Below are positions 45,901-53,577 of a stretch of 64,000 bases of DNA, piece after piece. The notes beneath the pieces are model-generated. The model had not been told where the DNA came from, ran no database searches, and was given only the letters and a program-made list of their open reading frames with translations. Source of the DNA: JAAFIP01 sp963775085 (GTDB lineage: Bacteria > Pseudomonadota > Gammaproteobacteria > Burkholderiales > Burkholderiaceae_C). How positions within the stretch are numbered: position 1 is the stretch's first letter; each line of letters starts with the position of its first letter. The stretch lies in the NCBI GenBank assembly GCA_963775085.1, contig CAVZHO010000005.1, positions 124,001-188,000 of the forward strand. The letters are read 5' to 3'. Made by a program: the position numbers and the translations under genes.

Positions 45901-46070
45901 TGATTGGCGGCTTGATCACCTCCACCTTCCTGAGTCTGCTGGTGATACCCACCGTGTTCACGTTTGTGGATGACTTTGCGTTGCTGTGCGGCCGGTTGTG
46001 GCGCTGGGTGTTTAGGCGGGGGGCTAAGACTGCTTTGCCGCTGGAAACTGCTGAGGCTGTTAAGCGTTAG
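42927..46070 (+). CDS. RND efflux pump permease (HAE1 type)
   Basis: A 1,047-residue RND transporter with 12 membrane helices and two large periplasmic loops. PDLDVPNIVISASLPGASP is typical of the family, the paired Asp of the proton relay is in IGILVDDAIVEVENI (helix 4), and GVATKNSILLVEYA lies in helix 10. The relay and general outline fit hydrophobic and amphiphilic efflux rather than heavy-metal (CzcA) transport. It overlaps the adaptor stop by four bases. No regulator gene is next to the operon. Confidence 0.93.
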   Translation: MNVSAWCIRNPIASIMFFVMLCFAGVMSYQSMQVQNFPDLDVPNIVISASLPGASPAQLETEVARKIENAIAGIQGLKNIYTKVQDGVATITAEFRLEKPTQEALDEVRSAVQQVRADLPTDLRDPVVSKINISGGAVLAYTIRSKAMDDEALSWFVDNTLTRRLLAVKGVGSVTRVGGVTREVRIALDSGQMQALGISAASVSRQLRQVQMDTAGGHADLGSSEQPLRTLATVQSAAELAAIELSLGDGRKVRLGQIAQVLDTTAEPRSAALLNGVPVVGFEIARSKGASEVEAGRGVRAALKELQVQHPDMELTEAFDFVTPVEEEYKASLTLLIEGALLAVLVVWLFLRDLRATFVSAVALPLSVIPAFIGIHYLGFSINVVTLLALSLVIGILVDDAIVEVENIVRHLRMGKSPFQAAMEAADEIGLAVIATTFTLVAVFLPTAFMSGIVGKFFKQFGWTAALAVVASLVVARMLTPMMSAYLLKPIVGYVAHDGPVMRWYLRASRWCMKHRWITALLAGGFFAGSIMLIPLLPKGFIPADDNSQTQVYLELPPGTKLAETQAAAEQARALLGKVAHVKSVYTTIGGGAAGGDPFAPGGAAESRKATLTILLTERGTRPRKQGIENNIRKALEDLPGARYKVGLGGSGEKLVLALTSEDPLALASAAAALERDLRTIPGLGSVASSASLVRPELTVRPDFARMADLGITSAAIGETLRIATVGDYDAALPKLNLAQRQVPIVVRLADDARSDLATLNRLMVPGTRGPVMLGQVATLELAGGPAVIDRFNRSRNVQFEVELSGLPLGDVTAAVDKLPAIMNLPANVKQVTIGDAEVMGELFASFGLAMLTAVLCIYIVLVLLFKDFLHPVTILAALPLSLGGAFVGLLVADKSFSMPSLIGLIMLMGVATKNSILLVEYAIIARRGHDGSDGHPVVAPLSRVDALLDACHKRARPIVMTTIAMGAGMLPIALGWGAADASFRSPMAVAVIGGLITSTFLSLLVIPTVFTFVDDFALLCGRLWRWVFRRGAKTALPLETAEAVKR

Positions 46071-46082
46071 TTGGTTTTCTTG

Positions 46083-46331
46083 GGTCTTGAAGATGACGCT
46101 CTTGGTTGTGTAGCGTTGCGACGATGGAGGCGAGCAGGCAGAGAACTACAAGGTGCGCCACAAAACCCAGCAAGCGGTGATTGAGCGTGGTTGGGATGCA
46201 AAAACTGGAGGAAGGCGCGGCGGGGACTTTTGATGACTACATACGCTGGCCGCGTGTTTCCGGAAGTTTTTGACAGCACAACTTCCTCAATCGCCGCAAC
46301 GCTACAAGACCAAGAGCGTCATCTTCAAAGC
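46083..46331. mobile_element. Inverted-repeat element, MITE-like or transposon remnant
   Basis: About 40 bp at 46083-46123 recur in inverted orientation at 46292-46331 with only a few mismatches (shared core CCAAGAGCGTCATCTTCAA). About 170 bp lie between the arms with no convincing gene. The layout suggests a small non-autonomous element or the remains of one, between the pump gene and recX. Confidence 0.45.
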
Positions 46332-46361
46332 CGCCAAGATGTTCATGCGCTGATAAGCAAG

Positions 46362-46811
46362 CTACTCGTCCGCATCCCCACCCACCACCCGCCGGATCAC
46401 CTCGGGCGCAAAGCCTCGGCTGGCCAGGAAGCGCATCTGCTTCAGGCGGTCGGCATCGGCGGCGTTGGCACCGAATTTTTTGCGCCAGACCTCGCGGGCG
46501 CGTTCCCACTCGGTGGCTTTCAGGGCGGCTGTGGCCTCCAGTACGGCGCTGGCTTCTACGCCCTTGGCTTTGAGTTCCTGCACCACCCGCGCGGTGCCCA
46601 GCTTGGCACCGCGCCGGTAGGCCAGCGAGTCGGCGACGCGCTGCTCGTTGATAAAGCCTTTGGCGCACAGCTCGTCCAGCAGCGTGGCCAGCTCGCCCGG
46701 CTCGGCCTCAAAGCTGGCCAGCTTGCGCGCCAGCTCTGCCCGCGAGTGCTCGCGCGCAGCCAGGGCGCGCAGGGCGCGGCCTTTGAGGCTTAAGCTGGCG
46801 GGAGCAAACAT
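46362..46811 (-). CDS. recX: Recombination regulator RecX
   Basis: A 149-residue RecX. Three-helix repeats are visible: LRALAAREHSRAELARKL, LLDELCAKGFINEQRVADSL and RVVQELKAKGVEASAVLE. It binds RecA filaments and limits recombinase activity. The gene lies 69 bp downstream of recA on the same strand, its usual partner, with an interspersed repeat in between. Length and start are normal. Confidence 0.92.
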   Translation of the reverse strand: MFAPASLSLKGRALRALAAREHSRAELARKLASFEAEPGELATLLDELCAKGFINEQRVADSLAYRRGAKLGTARVVQELKAKGVEASAVLEATAALKATEWERAREVWRKKFGANAADADRLKQMRFLASRGFAPEVIRRVVGGDADE

Positions 46812-46815
46812 GGAA

Positions 46816-46872
46816 ATGCTACAAATTTCATAGCTGTTTACGTCCGTATGACAAGGACTACAGGCGTATTTG
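46816..46872. repeat. Interspersed hairpin repeat, copy 10, between recA and recX
   Basis: GCTACAAATTTCATAGCTGT, TTACGTCCGTATGACAAGGA and CTACAGGCG. Its hairpin could attenuate recX relative to recA, a role played by a terminator between these genes in other bacteria. Confidence 0.75.
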
Positions 46873-46880
46873 GCCGATAA

Positions 46881-47982
46881 TTACTTGGCTTCAGCGCCGT
46901 CGACGGGAATCAGCGGGATATTCAGCGATTCGCGCACCTTGTTTTCAATTTCAATCGCCAGACTCGGGTTTTCGCGCAAGAATTCGCGCGAGTTGTCGCG
47001 GCCTTGGCCGATTTTCTCGCCGTTGTAGGCGTACCAGGCGCCGGATTTTTCCAGCACCTTGGCGTTCACGCCCATGTCGATGATCTCGCCATGGCGGCTG
47101 ATGCCCTCGCCAAACAGGATGTCGAACTCGGCGGTTTTAAACGGTGGCGCGACCTTGTTTTTGACGACCTTGACCTTGGTCTCGTTGCCAATGGCCTCCT
47201 CGCCGCGCTTGATGGTGCCGGTGCGGCGGATGTCCAGGCGCACCGAGGCGTAGAACTTCAGCGCGTTGCCGCCGGTGGTGGTCTCGGGGCTGCCAAACAT
47301 CACGCCAATTTTCATGCGGATCTGGTTGATGAAGATCACCATGCAGTTGGACTTTTTGATGTGGGCGGTGAGCTTGCGCAGCGCCTGGCTCATCAAACGC
47401 GCCTGCAGGCCGGGCAGGCTGTCGCCCATCTCGCCTTCCAGCTCGGCCTTGGGCGTCAGCGCCGCGACCGAGTCCACCACAATCAGATCGACCGCGCCGC
47501 TGCGCACCAGGCTGTCGACAATCTCCAGCGCCTGCTCGCCGGTGTCGGGCTGGCTGATCGAGCAGGTCTTGCAGGTTCACACCCAGGTTTTGCGCGTACT
47601 GGATGTCCAGCGCGTGCTCGGCATCGACAAAGGCGCAGGTGCCGGACAGTTTTTGCATCTCGGCAATCACTTGCAAAGTCAGCGTGGTTTTGCCTGAAGA
47701 CTCTGGGCCGTAGATCTCAATCACCCGGCCGCGCGGCAAGCCGCCCACGCCCAAGGCCACGTCCAGGCCCAGCGAGCCGGTGGAGACCACCTGGATCTCT
47801 TCAATCACCTCGCCCTCGCCCAGACGCATGATGGTGCCCTTGCCAAACTGCTTTTCAATTTGCAGCAGTGCGGCTTGCAGGGCCTTGGATTTTTCGGTAT
47901 TGGCGGCGCTGGCCACATCAATTTTGCTGTTCTTTGCGGGTGCTGCGGATTCGATCTTGCTGCCTTTGACTTGTGCGTCCAT
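46881..47982 (-). CDS. recA: Recombinase RecA, frameshifted
   Basis: RecA drives homologous recombination and SOS induction. From ATG 47982 the N-terminal part is normal (Walker A GPESSGKTT, FVDAEHALD) until LGVNLQDLL, where an extra C at about 47559 (GATCGAG instead of GATGAG on the plus strand) shifts the frame. The remainder is in the next frame from before RSGAVDLIVVDSVAALTPKAE to the C-terminus, including INQIRMKIGVMFGSPETTTGG. With the base removed the product is 366 residues, as expected. Complete loss of RecA would be unusual and no compensating change is seen, so sequencing error is favoured. A degenerate LexA-like site lies about 60-80 bp upstream. Confidence 0.92.
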
Positions 47983-48044
47983 GGGGAATTTCCTTTAATA
48001 AACAATAAGTTAGTGAAATATCTGCGCCAAGTTGCTCGTACAGC

Positions 48045-48060
48045 CTGTTCGCATAACCAG
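48045..48060 (-). promoter_or_regulatory. Degenerate LexA-like site upstream of recA
   Basis: Read on the recA strand, CTGG-TTATGCGA-ACAG differs by one base from the CTGT-N8-ACAG consensus. It is 62 bp from the recA ATG, a sensible place for SOS control. Confidence 0.45.
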
Positions 48061-48094
48061 TACTGTAAATGCAGTTGATCAACAAAACAATAGA

Positions 48095-48123
48095 TATTTT
48101 AGTCAGTTTACTTGACTAAAATA
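48095..48123. promoter_or_regulatory. MarR operator palindrome
   Basis: TATTTTAGTCA (48095-48105) and TGACTAAAATA (48113-48123) are perfect 11-bp arms around GTTTACT, ending four bases before the marR-family ATG. Position and symmetry indicate autoregulation. It may also influence divergent recA. Confidence 0.75.
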
Positions 48124-48127
48124 TGCC

Positions 48128-48649
48128 ATGCTTTCTACCCCCCCTGCCGTGCCCGCCACCAGCGAAAGGCGCTCCGACGATAGCTGGCGCCAGTCCCACT
48201 TAGGCCGCTTGCTGGGCGAGTCGCTGCGCCGTTTTGATGCCCGCGTGCTCACCCTGATGGCGCACAACATCCACGTGCCACTGGCGCTGTCCAACCTGGC
48301 CGCGCGTGGCCAGGTGAGTGCGGCGCACATCCACATCACGCGCCATGTGGCACCGGAGGGCTCGCGCCTGACCGATTTGGCGCAGGCCGCAGGCATGAGC
48401 AAGCAGGCCATGGGCGACCTGGTGCAGCAGTGCGAGGCCTGGGGCATTGTGGCGCGCACAGCAGACCACCGTGATGCCCGGGCGCGCCTGGTGTGCTTTA
48501 CAGCCGATGGCTTGCAGTGGCTCAAGGCCTTCGAAGATGCCGTGGCGCAGGCCACAGACGAGTTTCGCCAGGAGGTGGGCAACGAGGTGGCGCAGGTGGT
48601 GGGCCTGGGGCTGGAGGCCTACTCGCGCGCCTACAGCGACATGCGCTGA
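48128..48649 (+). CDS. MarR family transcriptional regulator
   Basis: A 173-residue winged-helix regulator. SRLTDLAQAAGMSKQAMGDL is the recognition helix-turn-helix, and ADHRDARARLVCFTADG is the wing region typical of MarR. It would bind as a dimer to the 29-bp palindrome just upstream. The effector is unknown. It diverges from recA with a 145-bp gap. The two-component genes start 85 bp downstream, but their control by this regulator is not shown. Confidence 0.88.
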   Translation: MLSTPPAVPATSERRSDDSWRQSHLGRLLGESLRRFDARVLTLMAHNIHVPLALSNLAARGQVSAAHIHITRHVAPEGSRLTDLAQAAGMSKQAMGDLVQQCEAWGIVARTADHRDARARLVCFTADGLQWLKAFEDAVAQATDEFRQEVGNEVAQVVGLGLEAYSRAYSDMR

Positions 48650-48734
48650 CAGCCGCAGAGTAGCCAAGCCCGCGATTAGTCTGCTGCCAACCAGCACAAA
48701 GCCCTAAAATCGAGCCAACCCCCAAGGACACGCC

Positions 48735-49409
48735 ATGCGAATACTGATTGCCGAAGACGACCAAGTGCTGGCCGATGGCCTGCTGCGCACCCTGCGCGGC
48801 TCCGGCGCGGCGGTAGACCATGTGACCGATGGCACGCAGGCCGAGGCCGCGCTGCTGACCAATAAAGAAATTGACCTGCTGATTTTGGACCTGGGTCTGC
48901 CCAAAATGCACGGCCTGGAGGTGCTCAAGCGCCTGCGCAGCCGGGGCTCCACCTTACCGGTGCTGATCCTCACCGCCGCCGACAGCGTAGACGAGCGCGT
49001 AAAGGGCCTGGACTTTGGCGCAGACGACTACATGGCCAAACCCTTCAGTCTGCAAGAGCTGGAGGCCCGCGTACGGGCGCTCACCCGGCGCAGCGTGGGC
49101 GCGGCCAGCACGCTGATCAAACACGGCCCGCTGCACTATGACCAGGCCGGACGCGTGGCCACGATTGACGGCAAGATGGTGGACCTGTCGGCGCGCGAGC
49201 TGGGCCTGCTGGAGGTGCTGCTGGTGCGCTCGGGCCGTCTGGTCAGCAAAGACCAGTTGGTCGAGCGCCTGTGCGAATGGGGCGAAGAGGTGAGCAACAA
49301 CGCCATTGAGGTCTATATCCACCGTCTGCGCAAAAAGATCGAGAAAGGCCCGATCCGCATTGCGACGGTGCGCGGGCTCGGCTACTGTTTAGAGAAAATC
49401 ACTGGATGA
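48735..49409 (+). CDS. OmpR-family response regulator (TctD/QseB type)
   Basis: A 224-residue response regulator. The receiver domain (1-118) has the acidic pocket IAEDDQ, phospho-acceptor Asp in LILDLGLPKM, Thr in LILTAAD and Lys in YMAKPFS. The C-terminal winged helix (about 128-222) ends RGLGYCLEK. It should be activated by the histidine kinase encoded downstream after a 213-bp gap with a long inverted repeat. A sugar ABC transporter operon follows the kinase, which makes sugar-uptake control plausible. Confidence 0.92.
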   Translation: MRILIAEDDQVLADGLLRTLRGSGAAVDHVTDGTQAEAALLTNKEIDLLILDLGLPKMHGLEVLKRLRSRGSTLPVLILTAADSVDERVKGLDFGADDYMAKPFSLQELEARVRALTRRSVGAASTLIKHGPLHYDQAGRVATIDGKMVDLSARELGLLEVLLVRSGRLVSKDQLVERLCEWGEEVSNNAIEVYIHRLRKKIEKGPIRIATVRGLGYCLEKITG

Positions 49410-49437
49410 CATCGGATATCTATCAGCGGGTATCGGT

Positions 49438-49593
49438 AACGCTAAAAGCGCAAAAATTACGCAAAAAACGCAAAAAATGAAACTGAAAAATTGTTCTGAA
49501 CCCCTTGTCAAACATCTTGCGCATGGCTTTTTTTTCTGTTCATTTTTCTCGCTTTTTTCGCGCTTTTTGCGTAATTTTTGCGCTTTTCGCGTT
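49438..49593. repeat. Long inverted repeat between response regulator and kinase genes
   Basis: The first 30 bases of the left arm (49438-49467) match the reverse complement of 49564-49593 at 29 of 30 positions, with further imperfect pairing inward. Each arm contains GCGCAAAAATTACGC. The RNA would fold into a very long hairpin between the two cistrons. There is no gene within it. Confidence 0.88.
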
Positions 49594-49622
49594 AGCTCTC
49601 GTCCCAAAACTCCTAGCCCCCC

Positions 49623-51077
49623 ATGAAACTCTTCCAGCGCGAGCAGCGCAGCCTGTTTGGCGAGATCCTGGACTGGATGCTCACGCCGCTGCTCTTGCTG
49701 TGGCCCATCAGTTTGGTGCTGACCTGGCTGGTGGCGCAGGGCATTGCCACCAAGCCGTTTGACCGGGCCCTGGTGTTTAACGCCCAGGCCCTGGCACAGC
49801 TGGTCAGCGTGCAAAACAACCGCGCGCAATTTAACCTGCCCGCTCCCGCGCGCGAGATTTTGCGCGCCGACGACTCCGACCTGGTGTACTACCAGGTGCT
49901 GGGCTTGAAGGGCGAGTTTCTCAGTGGCGAGAAGGACATGCCCGCACCGGGCGATGAGGACAAAATCGAACCCGGCAAGGTCAAGCTGCGCGACGACGAA
50001 ATGCGCGGCCTGAATGTGCGCATCGCCTACGTGTATGTCGACAACCCCGATGCGCCGCTGAGCAAACCCGTACTGGTGCAGGTGGCCGAGACGCTGGAAA
50101 AGCGCTCCACCCTGGCTACCGAGATCGTCAAGGGCGTGATGCTGCCGCAGTTTGTGATTTTTCCGCTGGCGGTATTTTTGGTCTGGCTGGCCCTGGTGCG
50201 CGGCATCAAACCGCTGAGTGAGCTGGAGGACCGCATTCGCGCCCGCAAACCCGATGACTTGAGCCCGATTGACGACAAAACCGTGCCCTTTGAAGTGGTG
50301 CCCTTGGTGTCATCCGTGAATGATCTGCTGGCGCGGCAAAAGCAATCCATCGCCGCGCAAAAACGCTTTTTGGCCGATGCCGCCCACCAGCTGAAAACGC
50401 CGCTGGCCGGCCTGCGCATGCAGGCCGAGCTGGCGCTGCGCGAGGGCACGCAGGAGGCGGATGTAAAGCAGTCGCTCAAACAGATCAGCCGCTCCAGCAT
50501 CCGCGCCACGCATACCGTCAACCAGTTGCTCGCCATGGCGCGCGCCGAGGCCAGCGGCCAGACCGTGCCCATGCAGGCCTGTGACCTGGCGCAACTGACG
50601 GTGGAAGTGGTGCAGGACTGCTTGCCGCGCGCCATGGAAAAACACATTGACCTGGGCTACGAAGGGAGCGACAGCAGCGATGCCGGTGACCACCATGCCC
50701 AAATACTGGGCAATCCCACCTTGATCAAGGAAATGGTGCGCAACCTGATCGACAACGCCATCAACTACAGCCCCTCAACGACCGAGCGACCCGGCGTGGT
50801 GACTGCCCGGGTGGTGGCCCAGGCATCAGGCGCAGGCGTGGTACTGGAGGTAGAGGACAACGGGCCGGGCATCGCTGCTGCGGAACGCGAACTGGTGCTG
50901 CAACCCTTCTATCGCACCTTGGGCCAGGAGGCCGATGGCTCCGGGCTGGGGCTGGCTATCGTGGCCGAGATTGCCAAGCAACACCAGGCCCCTCTGACTC
51001 TGGCAGACGCCTCCCCGGGCAGCCAACCGCCTGGCGTACGGTTTACGCTGGCATTTTCTAAATTGCTACAAATATAA
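49623..51077 (+). CDS. Sensor histidine kinase (TctE/QseC type)
   Basis: A 484-residue membrane kinase. Two helices (about 18-38 and 178-200) bracket a periplasmic sensor (TctE N-terminal type), then HAMP-like sequence, the phospho-acceptor His in FLADAAHQLKTPLAGLRMQ, the N box LIDNAINYS, DNGPGI and GSGLGLAIV. The last few residues (around FSKLLQI) come from an interspersed repeat that overlaps the stop codon. The signal is unknown; proximity to the sugar ABC transporter recalls the GtrS-GltR pair of pseudomonads, but the receptor domain is not diagnostic. Confidence 0.92.
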   Translation: MKLFQREQRSLFGEILDWMLTPLLLLWPISLVLTWLVAQGIATKPFDRALVFNAQALAQLVSVQNNRAQFNLPAPAREILRADDSDLVYYQVLGLKGEFLSGEKDMPAPGDEDKIEPGKVKLRDDEMRGLNVRIAYVYVDNPDAPLSKPVLVQVAETLEKRSTLATEIVKGVMLPQFVIFPLAVFLVWLALVRGIKPLSELEDRIRARKPDDLSPIDDKTVPFEVVPLVSSVNDLLARQKQSIAAQKRFLADAAHQLKTPLAGLRMQAELALREGTQEADVKQSLKQISRSSIRATHTVNQLLAMARAEASGQTVPMQACDLAQLTVEVVQDCLPRAMEKHIDLGYEGSDSSDAGDHHAQILGNPTLIKEMVRNLIDNAINYSPSTTERPGVVTARVVAQASGAGVVLEVEDNGPGIAAAERELVLQPFYRTLGQEADGSGLGLAIVAEIAKQHQAPLTLADASPGSQPPGVRFTLAFSKLLQI

Positions 51078-51116
51078 TAGCTATAAATGACCTGTAGACG
51101 CGGACTACCGGCCTCA
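51056..51116. repeat. Interspersed hairpin repeat, copy 11, overlapping kinase 3 prime end
   Basis: TTCTAAATTGCTACAAATAT, AATAGCTATAAATGACCTGT and AGACGCGGACTACCGGCCTC. The element provides the end of the kinase reading frame. Confidence 0.75.
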
Positions 51117-51305
51117 ATGCGGGTTATTTTTGCATTCCAGACAAGTCCCTCCACTTTGAGGCATCTTCAGGCACCCTAGGGAATTCCCGGGGATGGATTT
51201 TAGAAAATTAACAAATAATTAAAGGGTTGTGTGCCCCCTGCCCACACCCAATCCACTTGCCACACGCGTTGTACGTGAGCCATGGCACACCCAGGAGACC
51301 TTTCC

Positions 51306-52613
51306 ATGCAATTCAAACTATCCCCATTGGCCCTCGTGGCTGCGGCCGTGTTTCTGGTTACCGCATGCGGTAAAAAAGAAGAGGCCAAACCTGTCGCACC
51401 CGCACCCGTTGCGCCTGTCGTTGCAGCGCAGACCGCTGTCGAAGTACTGCACTACTGGACGTCGGGCGGCGAGGCCAAGTCAGCGGCCGAACTGAAGAAA
51501 ATACTCGAATCCAAAGGCTATCAATGGAAAGACTTTGCGGTGGCCGGTGGCGGCGGCGAGAACGCCATGACGGTGCTGAAAAGCCGCGCCGTATCGGGCA
51601 ACCCGCCCGCCGCCGCGCAGGTCAAAGGCCCGGCGATTCAAGAGTGGGCCAACGAAGGCATGCTGGCCAATATGGATAGCGTGGCCAAGGCCGAGAAGTG
51701 GGACGAGCTGCTGCCAGCGGTGGTCGGCGATGTGATGAAAAGCAAGGGCAGCTATGTGGCCGCCCCGGTCAACGTGCACCGCGTCAACTGGATGTGGGCC
51801 AACCCCGAAGTGCTCAAGGCCGCTGGGGTGGCGGGCATGCCCAAAACCTGGGACGAGTTTTTTGTGGCGGCCGACAAGATCAAAAAATCCGGCGCCATCG
51901 CCGTGGCGCACGGTGGCCAAAACTGGCAGGACTTTACGGTGTTTGAGTCGGTTGCGCTGGGCGTAGGCGGCACCAAGTTTTACACCGATGCACTGGTCAA
52001 GCTGGACCCCGCTGCCCTGGCCAGCCCGACCATGACCAAGGTACTCACCACCTTCCGCAAGATCAAGGGCTACACCGACCCGGCCTCAGCAGGCCGTGAC
52101 TGGAACCTGACCACCGCCCTGGTGATACAGGGCAAAGCAGGCTTCCAGTTCATGGGGGACTGGGCCAAGGGCGAGTTCACGGCGGCGGGTAAAAAGCCGG
52201 GCGAGGGCTTCCTGTGCGCCGCCGCCCCTGGCACGGCCGATGCCTACACCTTCAACGTCGACTCCTTCATCATGTTCAAGCTCAAGGACCCCGCCGCCCA
52301 AAAAGGCCAGGCGGATCTGGCCTCGGCCATTTTGAGCCCCGGGTTCCAGGAAGTGTTTAACCAGAACAAGGGCTCCATCCCGGTGCGCCTGGGCCACGAC
52401 ATGAGCAAGTTTGACGACTGCGCCAAGCTGTCGGCGAAGGATTTTGTCGACACCGCCAAGTCCGGCGGCCTGGTGCCCTCGGTCGCCCACGGTATGGCCA
52501 TCAAGCCCGCTACGGCTGGCGGCATTCAGGATGTCGTCACCCAGTTCTGGAACGACGACAAGGTCTCGGTGGCCGATGCGCAAAAGAAGATCACCGAAGC
52601 GGCAGCCAAGTAG
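51306..52613 (+). CDS. Sugar ABC transporter substrate-binding lipoprotein
   Basis: A 435-residue periplasmic binding protein of the family-1 sugar type. The lipobox ends VTAC, followed by an Ala-Pro linker. VEVLHYWTSGGEAK is typical of glucose/mannose-binding GtsA/GltB proteins, and FMGDWAKGEFTAAGKKPGEG and GSIPVRLGHDMS agree. Two Cys (FLCAAAPG, DDCAKLS) probably form a disulfide. It delivers sugar to the permeases encoded downstream. The ATG at 51306 follows a GGAGA ribosome binding site. A hairpin after the gene probably keeps its level above that of the permeases. Confidence 0.9.
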   Translation: MQFKLSPLALVAAAVFLVTACGKKEEAKPVAPAPVAPVVAAQTAVEVLHYWTSGGEAKSAAELKKILESKGYQWKDFAVAGGGGENAMTVLKSRAVSGNPPAAAQVKGPAIQEWANEGMLANMDSVAKAEKWDELLPAVVGDVMKSKGSYVAAPVNVHRVNWMWANPEVLKAAGVAGMPKTWDEFFVAADKIKKSGAIAVAHGGQNWQDFTVFESVALGVGGTKFYTDALVKLDPAALASPTMTKVLTTFRKIKGYTDPASAGRDWNLTTALVIQGKAGFQFMGDWAKGEFTAAGKKPGEGFLCAAAPGTADAYTFNVDSFIMFKLKDPAAQKGQADLASAILSPGFQEVFNQNKGSIPVRLGHDMSKFDDCAKLSAKDFVDTAKSGGLVPSVAHGMAIKPATAGGIQDVVTQFWNDDKVSVADAQKKITEAAAK

Positions 52614-52649
52614 CTTTCTGTTTTCCTTGAACGTCGTAGACGTTTCCTA

Positions 52650-52680
52650 GGGCGCGGGCTTGATGTCTGCGCCCTTTTTT
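52650..52680 (+). terminator. Intercistronic attenuator hairpin
   Basis: GGGCGC (52650-52655) pairs with GCGCCC (52669-52674) across a 13-base loop, followed by six T residues. It lies between the binding-protein gene and the first permease, where partial termination is common. Confidence 0.8.
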
Positions 52681-52698
52681 CCTGTGATTCCCTCTCCC

Positions 52699-53577
52699 AT
52701 GCCACGTTCTTTTGAGTCCATGCTGCCCAAGCTGGTGCTTGCACCGGGCTTCATCCTGGGCTTTGCATTTATCTACGGCTTTATGCTGTGGAACGGCGTG
52801 CTGTCGGTCAGCGCCTCGCGCATGCTGCCCAACTACGAGTTTGTCGGCTTGCACCAGTATGGCCTGTTGTTTGCACTGGACCGCTGGTGGGTGGCACTGA
52901 AAAACCTGGCCATCTTTGGCACGCTGTACGTGGGCGGCGCCTGCGCATTAGGCATTGTGCTGGCGATTTTTTTAGACCAGAAAATTCGTGGCGAAGGTGC
53001 ACTGCGCACCATTTACCTGTACCCCATGGCGCTGAGCTTTGTGGTGACCGGTACCGCCTGGAAGTGGCTGCTCAACCCCACGCAGGGTCTGCAAAAACTG
53101 GTGCAGGACTGGGGCTTTACCTCCTTTACCTTCGACTGGCTGGTCAACACCGACATGGCCATTTACTGCGTGGTGATTGCCGGAGTGTGGCAGTCCGCAG
53201 GGTTTGCCATGGCATTGTTTTTGGCGGGGCTGCGCGGCATTGACGACAGCATCATCAAAGCCGCGCAGGTCGATGGTGCCAGCCTGCCGCGCATTTACTG
53301 GCGGATAATTTTGCCTAGCCTGCGCCCCGTATTCTTCTCTACCATCCTGGTGCTGTCGCACCTGGCCATCAAGAGCTTTGACCTGGTGATGGCCCTCACC
53401 GCAGGCGGCCCCGGCTACAGCACCGACGTGCCCGCCACCTTCATGTATGCCACCAGCTTTACCCGCGGCCAGATTGGCGTGGGCGCGGCCAGTGCCACCA
53501 TCATGTTGATGACGGTGGCGGCCCTGGTGGTGCCGTATTTGTACTCCGAGTTGCGTAGCAAACCCCATGAGCGTTAA
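52699..53577 (+). CDS. Sugar ABC transporter permease 1
   Basis: A 292-residue inner-membrane permease with six helices. The coupling (EAA) loop is around IDDSIIKAAQVDGASLPRIY, which docks on the ATPase. It matches the MalF/UgpA/GtsB group. The start is ATG 52699; the frame begins earlier, within the attenuator. The next permease gene overlaps its end by 11 bp. Confidence 0.9.
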   Translation: MPRSFESMLPKLVLAPGFILGFAFIYGFMLWNGVLSVSASRMLPNYEFVGLHQYGLLFALDRWWVALKNLAIFGTLYVGGACALGIVLAIFLDQKIRGEGALRTIYLYPMALSFVVTGTAWKWLLNPTQGLQKLVQDWGFTSFTFDWLVNTDMAIYCVVIAGVWQSAGFAMALFLAGLRGIDDSIIKAAQVDGASLPRIYWRIILPSLRPVFFSTILVLSHLAIKSFDLVMALTAGGPGYSTDVPATFMYATSFTRGQIGVGAASATIMLMTVAALVVPYLYSELRSKPHER

